Below, piece by piece: positions 1 through 10,262 of a DNA stretch of 64,000 nt. Both the position numbers and the translations under genes were made by a program. Positions within the stretch are counted from its first letter, which is position 1. Every line of letters begins with the position of its first letter. The notes beneath the pieces were generated by a model. It made no database searches. It saw only the letters and a program-made list of their open reading frames with translations, and was not told the DNA's origin. The stretch comes from Helicoverpa zea. Lineage: Eukaryota; Arthropoda; Insecta; Lepidoptera; Noctuidae. The stretch spans positions 62,001 to 126,000 of the forward strand of contig NC_061473.1 in assembly GCF_022581195.2 (NCBI RefSeq). The letters are read 5' to 3'.

Positions 1-820
1 CATTTACTAAATTTGGTGGTCGAATACAATTTAAAGTAAAGTCGTGACTAAAATAGCTGGTACTATTACATTTTTAGACTTTATTTTTCTGGTGTTCAGT
101 AGATATTTCTGGTTACAAAACTAAGGGTATCAAAGCATTTTATGGTGGTCATTATATTTGTTCCCAAATGATAATGTGAAGTATGGTGAGACCATTGACA
201 AACATAATGTGTCTTCAGTCGGATAAAATAAAAGCCTGGAATTATTAACGCTCGGTGTAATTGGAGACTCAGGAAATACACGCTGTTTCACCAGAACGAT
301 TAGAGCCGTGTCCCTGCGTACCCATGTTATAATTAGTTCAATTCCGTTAACACACGTTTTTACACAAATCTAAAGACAATTTATATTTTTTGTGGTAGTC
401 GAATAATCGATTCTCCAAATCCAAGTCCATGTTCATAACTAAATCTGTGAGACATGATAAAAAAACGCAATTTTTAAAGTTGCAATTTCTGATTTCAATA
501 TTTCGTTTGATGTTGGTAGGTGGGCGAGAAATTAGTCAGCCATTTGTAAGCGAGACGAGTCAACCATTGAAGTTGGAAATTATTCAGCTTTTAGACAGTA
601 TCAAAATATATTCTGTGGAGCTAACGAGCGCAGTTTAAATATCAAAATTGTGTAATCACGCTCTTTCTGAAACACCCCGAGCTATCTGTGCGGAATGTTC
701 ATATACGCGGGTACTGTGAATATCCGTATCATAACATTTTTATTTTGGGGTATTAATTTGGATGTTTTGTATTACAAAACAAAGGCATATCTGATGTGGT
801 GGTATGATTTTAACCATTTT
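1..820. other. non-coding AT-rich stretch
   Basis: No coding exon, RNA gene or complete repeat is recognised here. The short open frames lack protein-like composition or splice context. The only nearby functional signal is the poly(A) signal of the minus-strand candidate gene, just to the right. Confidence 0.4.
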
Positions 821-864
821 CCCTAACAACACACAGCTTTCCTTTGAATATCAAATATTTTGCC

Positions 865-870
865 TTTATT
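865..870 (-). promoter_or_regulatory. poly(A) signal of the minus-strand membrane protein candidate
   Basis: On the minus strand this hexamer reads AATAAA. It lies about 70 bp downstream of the stop codon at 944-942, a normal spacing for a short 3' UTR. Confidence 0.4.
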
Positions 871-941
871 TACAAATGGGAGTATATTATTAATAATAGC
901 AAAATATGCTTGTGGATACGTGATATAATCATGTGAGAATA

Positions 942-1833
942 TCATCTGTTGACAATGACGCAGCACACAGAGAACAGGATGGCGTAGCTGAGGAGCTTGA
1001 GCGCGAGGTCTGCGAACACGCTGCAGCAGCTGGTGTGCGCGCAGCACAGGTGGCACACCAGCCACTCCAGCCCCCACTCCTCCGCCAGGTGCACCAGGAT
1101 GCGGTCCGCGTTAAGCACCAGGTACTCCTGGATACTCCGCCATATGTAGAACAGGAATGCTTCCAACAAGACTATCGACAACGGCACCTGCACCAACATG
1201 TGCTCATCGTTAAGATGCTATAGCTACTAGTCTAGTAACAGCAAAATCTAATAACGGATCGATGTTCAAGATAGTTAGTACTAAGTGGTTGAAAATATTA
1301 ACGTGTCAAAGACGTACTTCGAGCAGTAGACACAGCACGTTGTATTTCCTCCGCAGCTTCGAGGGGAAGAGGTTGATCTCGCGGAAGATCAGGCACACGC
1401 TGAGCAAGCACACCAGGTTCGACGTGAAGTACTTGTTGCGGAGGACATTGGCTGAAACAATACACCGTCACTGCAAGTCTTCTAAGTTGTTACTGCTCTC
1501 GGCTTTTATGTAATCACCAACTCTATTGCGGAGAAGATGTATTCCTGTATTCCACCAGTAATCATAGAGGCAATAAAGTATGTACGCACGAAGCCGTTCC
1601 AGACTTTCGTAACAACATCCTGATCCTATCTTGCATCTCTGTTGACACTACACAATGATAGACTGAGAGGACTTCCAGTAAGCATAGCATATATAATTCT
1701 GAACTAAGGCGGTAACTAGGCGCACAGTTTAACAGCACAGATACTAACAGTCGAACACTATATGGATTTCGTTGATGAGCAGAGAGAAGGCTATGACGAG
1801 GGCGATGGTGCTGGGCATAGAACTGCTATTCAT
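942..1833 (-). CDS. unrecognised multi-pass membrane protein candidate, four exons
   Basis: I do not recognise this gene. Reading the minus strand, three segments join in phase with canonical acceptors: 1647-1518, 1451-1318 and 1187-942 (stop TGA at 944-942). The introns are only 66 and 130 bp. A possible first exon is 1833-1759, starting MNSSSMPSTIALVIAF, which also joins in phase 0 although its donor (gtgttc) is weak. The model predicts about 194 residues. It is rich in Leu, Val, Phe and Cys, with hydrophobic segments at the N terminus, around NLVCLLSVCLIF, around VPLSIVLLEAFLFYIW and at the C terminus (ALKLLSYAILFSVCCVIV). A Cys/His-rich stretch (VCHLCCAHTSCC) precedes the last segment. 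Size and segment pattern suggest a small multi-pass membrane protein. A chemoreceptor fragment was considered, but no family signature is visible. Phase agreement across three junctions is the main support; the true start may lie elsewhere. Confidence 0.35.
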
Positions 1834-2008
1834 TTCAATAATTCTACAAAAATGTAAACACAAGTGACACGAGTCGCGGTGACGTTTGTCAAGCTGTTCA
1901 TGTATGAATTGCTTTGTTGAGCATGACGAGTGTGAGACCTCTTTAGAAAGTTTATCTTAGTTCTTGCGTAGCTTGACGCTCGTTCAGTCAGCGTTAGGTA
2001 CCTATAGG

Positions 2009-3021
2009 CAGTGGCGGATTAACCCTATAAGCACAACAAGCACGTGCTTGGGGCCCCTGTTCTCCAGGGGCCTCCATCCTCTGCTGGCGTTTCATTTTAT
2101 ACCTACATTTTATCGAGATTCATCCACAATATATCCGAAATCACAAGGCGCGAGCAGTTCGGGAGTGACCCTTCATACACCCCCGCCTCTAAACTTGATT
2201 GGTCGCAGTGCTGTAGATTGTTGTACGATCGCAGTGATTTTTTTTTTCAATTGTGCAGTTGTTATACAATTTTTTTTCGGCTTCTACTCATCGTTGGGCA
2301 AAGAATTAATAGGCAACGATAGCGTTCCGAAGTCGCTATCGTACAGTCGTTGGGAAGCTCACGCTGTAACTACGAGTGCAATATAACAAACATATCCGAA
2401 AATTTTGGATGCTTTAGATCAGTGGTCCTGGTGGTGGTGGGCTGGTGGTGCCTGGAGGCATTCCAAGTGGTCCGCGGACCACCGGTTAAGTCCGCGGACG
2501 TTGTTATCGATCTTACGTTATCCATCTTACTTGTCCAACAGAAAGAAATGAAGGTTTGAAATGTAGCCCTTTTACGAAATTTTAGTTCTGAGTCTTAAAA
2601 CATAATCAAGATTTCCCGCTCGCTTCGCTCGCGTTTTCAAAAACTATATGTCCTCGTTTTTACATTTGTCAACAAATTAAAAGTTAAGTACGTTTGGGCT
2701 ACATTGTACGTAATTTTGGTTCTGAGTTTATAATAAAAATAATTAAAATTTCGCGCTCGCTTCGCTCGCGTATTCAGAAACTATGTGCCTTCGTTTTTGC
2801 ATTTGTCAACAAACAAAAAATTAAGTACGTTTGGGATAAATTTTACCTCCGTACGAGTCCGAAAAAAATTTCGCGCTCGCTTCGCTCGCGCATTTGAAAC
2901 TACATGTGCATCACTCTCGCTTTGCTCGGTCAATTTCTTCAACCTTCTATTTCCATTTAAGTAATAGGGGGTCTACACAGGCTCTGTGCTTAGGGCCTCG
3001 GATACTCTTAATCCGCCACTG
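2009..3021. mobile_element. hAT-type non-autonomous DNA transposon (1,013 bp)
   Basis: The element has perfect 14-bp terminal inverted repeats, CAGTGGCGGATTAA at 2009-2022 and its complement at 3008-3021. It is flanked by an exact 8-bp target duplication, CCTATAGG (2001-2008 and 3022-3029). The CAGTGGCG terminus and 8-bp duplication are hallmarks of the hAT superfamily. No transposase frame is present, so it is a deletion derivative moved in trans. Its interior carries a tandem repeat. Confidence 0.85.
2580..2935. repeat. internal tandem repeat of the hAT element
   Basis: Three imperfect units of about 137 and 120 bp each carry the palindrome-like core CGCTCGCTTCGCTCGCG (starting at 2617, 2754 and 2874). 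A fourth, degenerate core (CTCTCGCTTTGCTCGG) lies near 2915. The units also share AAATTTTAGTTCTGAG-like and ACATTTGTCAACAAA-like flanks. Confidence 0.8.
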
Positions 3022-3029
3022 CCTATAGG

Positions 3030-4060
3030 GCGATTAACACATGGCAACAAACAACCATCAGTGATGGCACATTCATAATGAAATTAGAAGTTTTTACTTT
3101 AACACCATCAACAAATCAATATCCCTCTCCAGTCATACTCGCCTGGTACAGAAATAGTAGCTTATGAAATAAATAAACTATAGATATTGATTGTAGGCGT
3201 AGTGGAACAATCTTTTATCGTTAAGGACGTTCAACTCGCCTGTTCCTTAATTATTCAATTATGTATTGATTACCTTCCGGACCTCAACGAAAATAAATAG
3301 TAGCCGCGATATAATCGTATGTCCAATACCTACACGATTTTAAGTAGCAATGTTTTAAGTAGCTGATGAGTTTTCACAATAACGTTTACTTGCTCATTTA
3401 CTCAACAGTTACGAAGTCAAATCAAAACAAATGTAAATCAAGTGATAAAATGTCAATCGAAAATATTGTTCCTGTGAATTTGAAATTTGCCAATTGCCTG
3501 GATCAGACCAGTCAGTAGTAACACTTATAATAACCCTAGCTTAACGGAACACTGTAAAAATTTAATAATACACAAACACACAAGGCATTTTAAATAATAA
3601 AACAACAAGCAAACACTCAGCGTTTATAACATCAGTAATCAGTATACAGCTGAAGAAATGCAGGCATTCGCTCACGTTGTGTTTATATAACTTTAGATTT
3701 TATTATTCACTTGATTGAACGTTCGCCTTTACTGGCATGTTTTATGCGTTTCAATTACTAACGTCTAAATTATCCTCACTGAAGCTGTATTCATTTGTTA
3801 GTGATTACAAACACAAGTCTTACATGTAGAAATAGAGATCTTCAAAGATCGCAAGAAAATGATTAATTAAAATCTGCACAAAGACTGCAATAACCGATAC
3901 CCATCAGTACAAAAGGGAAAATTCATAATTTCTTAAGAAATCCATCGGTCTTTACGACGCAATCATAAAATGCACACATAAAACATGTTATCGAAGAAAG
4001 CAGAAACTAATTACAATCAGAAATCACGAAGTTGGAATATAAATTTAAGATGAAGCCAAA
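3030..4060. other. intergenic region upstream of the serine protease gene
   Basis: No coding exon or repeat boundary is recognised. The stretch is AT-rich and presumably holds the protease promoter and 5' leader, but I cannot point to a convincing TATA box or initiator. Confidence 0.4.
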
Positions 4061-7000
4061 ATGATTAAACGCTTTAACGTAGACATAATTGAAAGTATTC
4101 TTATTGCAATAGTGTTGAACAATGTGGTGCACACAGCTGCGACCGACATCTCCATGGAGGATGAGCTGGTGCTCGGCAGAGACGATGACTCGGTCGACGG
4201 CGTCAACATCTACAGCGAACAACCTTACTCAGTGCAGCAAACTAGTCTACGACAGAACGACGATCGTGACGATGACGAAGATATCAAAGCACTGTTAGAA
4301 GAAAAATATAAGTTTAATAATGACGAGACGTCCACGAGATTCAAAGTGGCGCGCGAGGAGAGAGGAGATTATACAGGTTCGTTGCAACACTTACAATATG
4401 TGCCTGCTGTGTGTGTGACACACATATTTAAATATATTCAGCCAGAACTAGACAAACCTAAATAATATTAAATTAAATAAGGAAACAAAGAAACAGAAAC
4501 TTATTGTACTTGACTATATATCTGCAAAGTACAAAGCAATCTATAAGCCAAATAATGGAATCTTTCATCAGTTTATATAACAAAGACTGCAGAACGCTTA
4601 GCGACTACTACAGTCACTCGCATACTGAGTGAGCACAGTAGAACACGCTTGCTCTTCGAAGGGTGCTCTTGAATATGATGAAACTTATGAGATAACCAAT
4701 TACAAAGGATCACAGTCAGTTTGTGATTATTGTTAAGAATGATTAGCATGAAATCCTTGTTTATTATTGTTTCCGGTTACTCACGTGTTTGTGTCGGCCT
4801 TACCCGACAGTGTCTGACTCGAACGCATCCCTTGTGCATGAGCTGATCTTGCGGCGAGGGAGCGAGTCCAACGCCACTCAGACATGTGAGTAACGCTCAA
4901 TAATAGTAAACAAGTATTTCCTAAATTAGCTCTTTGCTTTGAACAATAATTTTAAAGTAATGGAAGGTATTAGGAGAATAAAATATATAAATTCTTGTGG
5001 TGATTAATGCTCAATCCTTCTCCATGTGAGAGGAGCCCTGTGCCCAGCAGTGGGACGACAAAAAGGCTGTAACAGGAAATTCTTGTTAAACACGATTATG
5101 TCGTGATTTTTTTTATGCGTTTTGAAATCGTTTCATGTACCTATGTGTTCGTTATGAGACCAAACCTTTATCTCCCAGCACTTTTCCTGATTGCACTGTA
5201 CGTATCGCTTGCCAAATGCTTGAGTAGGGACTCGTGAACTCTTTGCATTTGATGTTGTCCTAGTATTCCCTGAGAATGATGAGCGTCACATAGCTTGGGC
5301 GTTCCGGTCGTACGCGGTGCGGCGCATCGTGGGCGGCATGGAGACCAGCATCAGCATGTACCCCTACAACGTGGCCATCTCGCGCAACGCCAAGCACTGG
5401 TGCGGCGGCTCCATCATCGACGAGCAGTGGGTGCTCACCGCCGGACACTGCCTTGAGTCGTGAGTACATCATGCCACCTGTCATAGCTTAACCCAATCTT
5501 TGTCAATTAAACAGAACTGTTAAAGCAGCACCCTGTTGTAGGTTTTAAAATGGATTGACTTTCCAGGGCGTTCGACGGAGACAAGCGCAAACTTCAGCCG
5601 TTCATCATCAGAGCCGGCAGCTCGTTTCACAATCGAGGCGGCTACCAGGCACGGGTCAATAAGGTACTTACATGAAATATCATAAACATTCAACAAACTA
5701 GAAAAAAGATCCCATAGGTATTGTCCAGTAGTGATTCTAAGCATAGCTGCTATAGTTTATAGTGAAGTGAGGGATATTGTGCAGGTGTTCTTCCCGCACG
5801 AGTACGTCCCCGGCAACGCGGACTTCGACTACTCGCTGCTGCGGCTGGACCGGCCGATGCCCATCGGACGCAACATCGCCGTGCTCAACCTGCCCTCCAA
5901 GGACTACATGATGCAGGACGGCGACATCCTCATCGTCACCGGCTGGGGCAGCACCGACGTCAGTTATATTTATTTATTCAATACTTCTCACATCACAAAC
6001 AATGTTAACATTTGTCATTCTCTAACGATCCTATCTTTGTGTGGAAAAGAAACGTAGAAACGAAAATATCGGTCATTTTTAGGGCAACTCAAACATTTAA
6101 TAACTAGGTATTGTTAAATATTCGTTAAAACAGTTGATTGTAATACGACTTGCTGAATTGTTCTTAGAAAACCTATTGGATATGACAACACTGTAAATAA
6201 GTTAGGCGTATTCCAAGCTAGGCGTAGTTAAAGGCAAATGCCCATATATGCAAATATTTATTTGGCAAGTTTGTGTAGTATAGAAAAGGATGTATAAAGC
6301 ATAGGATGTTTCCTGTTGACAGGAGTCGGGCTACGGACACATCCCGGAGCGCGTGCGCTTCGTGCCGGTGCCGGTGATGCGGCTGGAGGACTGCCAGAAG
6401 TCCTACCGCTTCTACATCACGCCGCGCATGCTGTGCGCCGGCTACGCCACCGGCGGGAAGGATGCCTGCAATGTAAGAACGACACATACATTATAATGTA
6501 CTAGTACACTGTCAAACATGGGGTCATATAAACCGTATGTCCGCTAGCACGACTCGGGCGGGCCGGCGGTGCGCGACGGCGTGCTGCTGGGCGTGGTGTC
6601 GTTCGGCGGCAAGCAGTGCGGCGACCCGCGCTCGCCCGGCGTCTACTCGCGCGTCTCCGAGATCACGGAGTGGGTGGAGGAGACCATCACCCGCAATGAG
6701 GCCAGCGCCGTGCCCGAGCTGCAGCCCAAGATCCTCAAGGCTCGCCAGCGAGAGAAGGAGCTGCAGAAGTGAGTGCCTCCGTACGATCGGGCCACGCGTA
6801 TTTACATGTTTTTTTATGTATTCAGTTATATGTATATGTTACTTACCTACCTACTTAAAAAATACCAAAGTAAAAGGTCAAGTCTCACGTCAATTAATGG
6901 TGAAATAATGTTTTTTAAATTTAAAGATAATAGTCATTTTAAATAACGTGCTTCATGTCCAGCGTTACTTTTACAGATTCAAGGCGCGAGTAGAAGACAA

Positions 7001-7355
7001 GAAAAATAAGATAAAGAGTTGGCTTCGAGAAACTCTGAAGTCTCCGACATTCATAGAATTAGCCAAAAAGAAACTCAAAGAGGCGGGGTTCCACACGAGA
7101 AGGATTAACGACTACGACACAAATGCGAGTAACCTAGACGACAAAACAATCGATGAAATAAATCTAACGAATATGATAAACGACAGGATTATTGAGGAAG
7201 GTGACGGCAGCGAGTCCGACAAACTGCTGAGAACATTGGCGTTGCACGAAGTTATGTTAAACGACCGCGAGACCGAGATGTTCCCTCAAAGGGCGACGGA
7301 CGACGAGGGCAGTGACAGCGGCGAGAGGTTTGTTGCTTATATTAGTGGAAGCTGA
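4061..7355 (+). CDS. secreted trypsin-like serine protease zymogen, eight exons, His at the oxyanion position
   Basis: Family S1 serine protease. Exons inferred from splice sites and phase: 4061-4376, 4811-4885, 5264-5459, 5567-5663, 5785-5958, 6323-6472, 6548-6768 and 6977-7355. The total is 1,608 nt, 535 residues. The N terminus (MIKRFNVDIIESILIAIVLN) looks like a signal peptide. An acidic pro-region (DDRDDDED near residue 70) follows, without a visible clip domain. Activation cleavage is expected at R151|IVGG. The triad is His192 (TAGHC), Asp243 (DFDYSLLRL) and Ser339 (DSGGP). Asp333, six residues before the serine, predicts trypsin-like cleavage after Arg/Lys. The usual GDSGGP reads HDSGGP: His337 occupies chymotrypsin position 193, an oxyanion-hole glycine that is almost invariant. 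A charged C-terminal extension of about 125 residues follows the protease domain: first Lys/Arg-rich and helical, then acidic. The target is unknown. A 78-bp LINE fragment sits in intron 2. An ATTAAA at 7496-7501 is a candidate poly(A) signal. Confidence 0.85.
4999..5076 (+). mobile_element. 78-bp LINE 3'-end insertion in protease intron 2
   Basis: The segment contains the lepidopteran LINE tail motif CAATCCTTCTCC...TGCCCAGCAGTGGGACG. It is flanked by an exact 10-bp direct repeat, AAATTCTTGT (4989-4998 and 5077-5086), the target-site duplication. It is an extremely 5'-truncated retro-insertion, related in inverse orientation to the copy at 20591-20672. Confidence 0.75.
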
Positions 7356-8110
7356 TAAAAAATATTAAAAATTGTTGTTATTTCATTTTTACCATACTAT
7401 AACTTGTTAACCGCGCCATCTATCCAGTATCTCCTGAACTACGTCAACCTAGCTGTGTATTATTACGATACAAACGTAACTTGTTTTCATTCCAAATTAA
7501 ATAGAAATTAATCTAATTATTTTATCACATAAAAATTGCATCCACATGAGCAACTTAAAGCCAGTTAAATGTGACTTGAGTTGCGTTTTAACTATTCCAT
7601 GACAGATGGCGCTCTTGTACAACTAGTTTTGCTATTCGACGAGAGATGGCGCTGAACTACCTAAATTTCATAATCGTGGGGTGGTCTCGAATCGAGAAAA
7701 CAATGTCTTTTATTTGAATGAATTAAGGACATGATGACTAATTTTGAACATTATTCAATTAATTTTAGGTAATGATCTATTGTTGAGGGTCATTAGGAAC
7801 TGAGCATTTATTAATTAATTTAATTCTATGCATTGGATAACAACAAGTAAGCAACGATTACGAGGTATCTAATTGAACGATTAAAATAACTGATTGTTGC
7901 GTCACGGAGGTGACCAGGAGCGCAGAAGATGTGGGAAATGTGCCCACTATTATCCTTATGACATTCGCAAACACAAGTCAGTTGTAGCACATAAATGTAC
8001 ACATTTTTTTTACTTAGGACAATTAGGTATCAATGTCTGAATCTTCGAGCGTTCACTACCCACTAACAGTACTAACGGAAACGAAGGCTGCTGAATACTA
8101 AAAAAACTAA
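7356..8110. other. 3' flank of the serine protease gene
   Basis: This holds the presumed 3' UTR, with ATTAAA at 7496-7501, followed by AT-rich intergenic sequence. No further exon is recognised. Confidence 0.4.
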
Positions 8111-8115
8111 TACCA

Positions 8116-8260
8116 TCTTACCACAAAAACTTTTTAACGTCAGTTTAAGACTTGTCTAAAAAAATGTCAAATTATGACGTTGACATATGGTTCATTTTGG
8201 AGCCACATTTTTTTTAGACAAGTGTAAAACAGTGGTTAAAGTTTTTGTAGTAAGGCCATT
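8116..8260. mobile_element. MITE with imperfect terminal inverted repeats
   Basis: Left-arm sequence around CCACAAAAACTTTTTAAC...GACTTGTCTAAAAAAATG pairs imperfectly with right-arm sequence CATTTTTTTTAGACAAGTG...GTTAAAGTTTTTGTAGTAAGG. The arms are about 50 bp with a short centre. No target duplication could be defined with confidence. Confidence 0.6.
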
Positions 8261-8330
8261 AATGTTTATTACAAAAAGTTAACTTTTACATACCTAGCTA
8301 GAGTTAATTCTATTGAGCCACAAACGGGCG

Positions 8331-8484
8331 GGTTGTTCGAAAGAGATACCGCGGCCCTGATACATAAAAGGCCTATGACGGAACACGACGGTTTTTAGTC
8401 AGTAAGAGTCTGACACTCTCTCACCGCTGCTAACCCACAGCGGGAGGGGTCATTTGATGATACCTGACGTCGTTAAAAAAAAAA
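8331..8484 (+). repeat. dispersed SINE-like repeat, copy 1
   Basis: This shares long near-identical blocks with 51080-51219, including TTGTTCGAAAGAG, CCGCGGCCCTG and AAGAGTCTGACACTC. It ends in a poly(A) run after GTCGTT. I recognise the sequence as a widespread lepidopteran interspersed repeat. A clear tRNA-like promoter is not visible, so the class is uncertain. Confidence 0.65.
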
Positions 8485-9887
8485 TATCCACGGGTTACAT
8501 TGAAATCTACCACTTTCAAGTTATAGGTAAAAACATATTGTATATTTTCAGCTAGTTACAGTAGGTAGTTAAGTGTTGAGTGCTGAGGTTGTTATGTCAA
8601 TGTTTTACATAATGTCATGAAACAGTTATGTTCACGAGCTGATGTGACAGCTGAACTGTCACAGCTGAGCGGCGGCTGCTGAAGCGTTACGCTTTCAGAA
8701 TATCTATCTCTTACTTTAACAGTAAAACTTACTTTTTTTTCACTGGGAATTTGGAAATGTGCAAAGTTTTTGGACCTACAAGTACCTACATAGTTATACT
8801 CGAGTGCAGTTAGCAATATCGATTGCTGCCGAGAGTTTCCAATGATCAATTTTTAAATTAATTAAAGTTCTTCTTAATTTAAGCCCAAGTTTACCGACAG
8901 CATAAACATCAGTTTTCTTTAAAGAACTGTTCACTTTGAAAATTGAACATCAGTGTTTCTTCCTTCTACCTCAGACAAATACAAACACAAGAAAAAAAAA
9001 TCAGTCATCGAATAACAATTCATTCAGCGATGTTAAATTACCTACAATGTGTTTTCAATGCTCAAATCATTTTGTCAGTAAAAATATCTATTTCCCACGG
9101 TTCATTTGTTATTATTTCAAATGGAATCCGTTACAAATATTCTCTAATAATTGCTGAAAAAGTTCGTCCGTTTCATAAAAGTATCTTCAATTCATTGAAT
9201 TAAATATCAATATTTGGTTAAACTGTTAGCGTTTCCACACGAACAGTCGCCAAAATAAAATACTGAGTGCATTGAAGTAGTGTTTTTGCAAATAGTTGCT
9301 ACCTGTACTTGTGGTCTAGTTTTTATTCAATTATATAAGATTTTATAAGAGTTTTATTGGCAAATTAGCCGTTATATAAGTCGATCTGATTCTGTAATCG
9401 ATTCTTTTCATCTCTGAATCGATTTAGCAAAGTTTGCGAAATATTCGTGCCGCTGTGCATGACGTTTTGCGGGAAAACGTCAACTCGTTTGGTAATCTTT
9501 GTTTAAGTGATTTTTTATAATGATACTGAATAATTGTTTGATTGACCTTTAGATTCGGTTAAATGGCTGTTATTTTTATAAGATTCTATTGTATAATCCT
9601 GGCTATGGTTTAATCATTATTTGGACATTTTTTAAGGAAAATTATTTTGGTTATTGACCAATTAGGTATAATGAAGAACCTTACGCTTATATTCCCTTGC
9701 CTGATCTATCATGAAGTAAGGCGCACATTGTAACTGCGCTGTCAGACTGGCGGAGTTTCCGTTCGCTTATGTTACGCGCGATATATGTATTCTTAGGAAT
9801 GGTTGAAAAAAGGCTAGGCAGATAATGATGAGTAGGTATAGAAAGAGAAAAAAGAAAAAGAAAACACATATTTTTTTTGTTAATGTT
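8485..9887. other. AT-rich non-coding stretch
   Basis: Two overlapping plus-strand open frames near 8936-9203 look like low-complexity AT-rich chance frames. The part near 9795-9825 (AAAAAAGGCTAGGCAGATAATGATG) resembles a retroposon 3' tail. No gene is supported. Confidence 0.35.
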
Positions 9888-9903
9888 GTCAACAATTGGA
9901 AAT

Positions 9904-10246
9904 CATCCTCCGAGCCTTTTTCCCAATCATGTTGGGGTCGGCTTCCAGTCTAACCGGATTCAGCTGAGTACCAGTGCTTTACAAGAAGCGACTGCCTATC
10001 TGACCTCCTCAACCCAGTTACCCGGGCAACCCGATACCCCTTGGTCAGACTGGTGTCAGACTTACTGGCTTCTGACTACCCGTTACGACTGCCAAGGATG
10101 TTCAATGGCAGTCGGGACCTACAGTTTAACGTGCCATCCGAAACACAGTCAATGGTGTCTAAGATAAACTTAGAAAGTACATACAAACTTAGAAAAGTTG
10201 CATTGGTACTTGCCTGACGTGGGATCGAACCCGCGCCCTCATACAC
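9904..10246 (-). mobile_element. tRNA-derived SINE, 5'-truncated, minus orientation
   Basis: The insertion is flanked by an exact 16-bp direct repeat, GTCAACAATTGGAAAT (9888-9903 and 10247-10262). On the minus strand it starts within the tRNA-like head. A Pol III B-box-like GGGTTCGATCCC lies near 10222-10233, and the element ends in GGCTCGGAGGATG. The body (CAGTCGTAACGGGTAGTC, CAGATAGGCAGTCGC) matches the SINE at 57848-58246, so they are one family in opposite orientations. The A-box end is missing here. Confidence 0.85.
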
Positions 10247-10262
10247 GTCAACAATTGGAAAT

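Noticed and set aside
1561..1650. Alternative minus-strand reading TYFIASMITGGIQEYIFSAI as part of the membrane protein
   Set aside because: It looks like a membrane segment, but that frame needs an acceptor and donor whose phases do not match the next exon; the other frame joins in phase on both sides.
6218..6908. Alternative-frame ORFs over the protease exons 6-7
   Set aside because: Arg/Ala-rich shadows of GC-rich coding sequence; the phase-consistent protease model explains the region.
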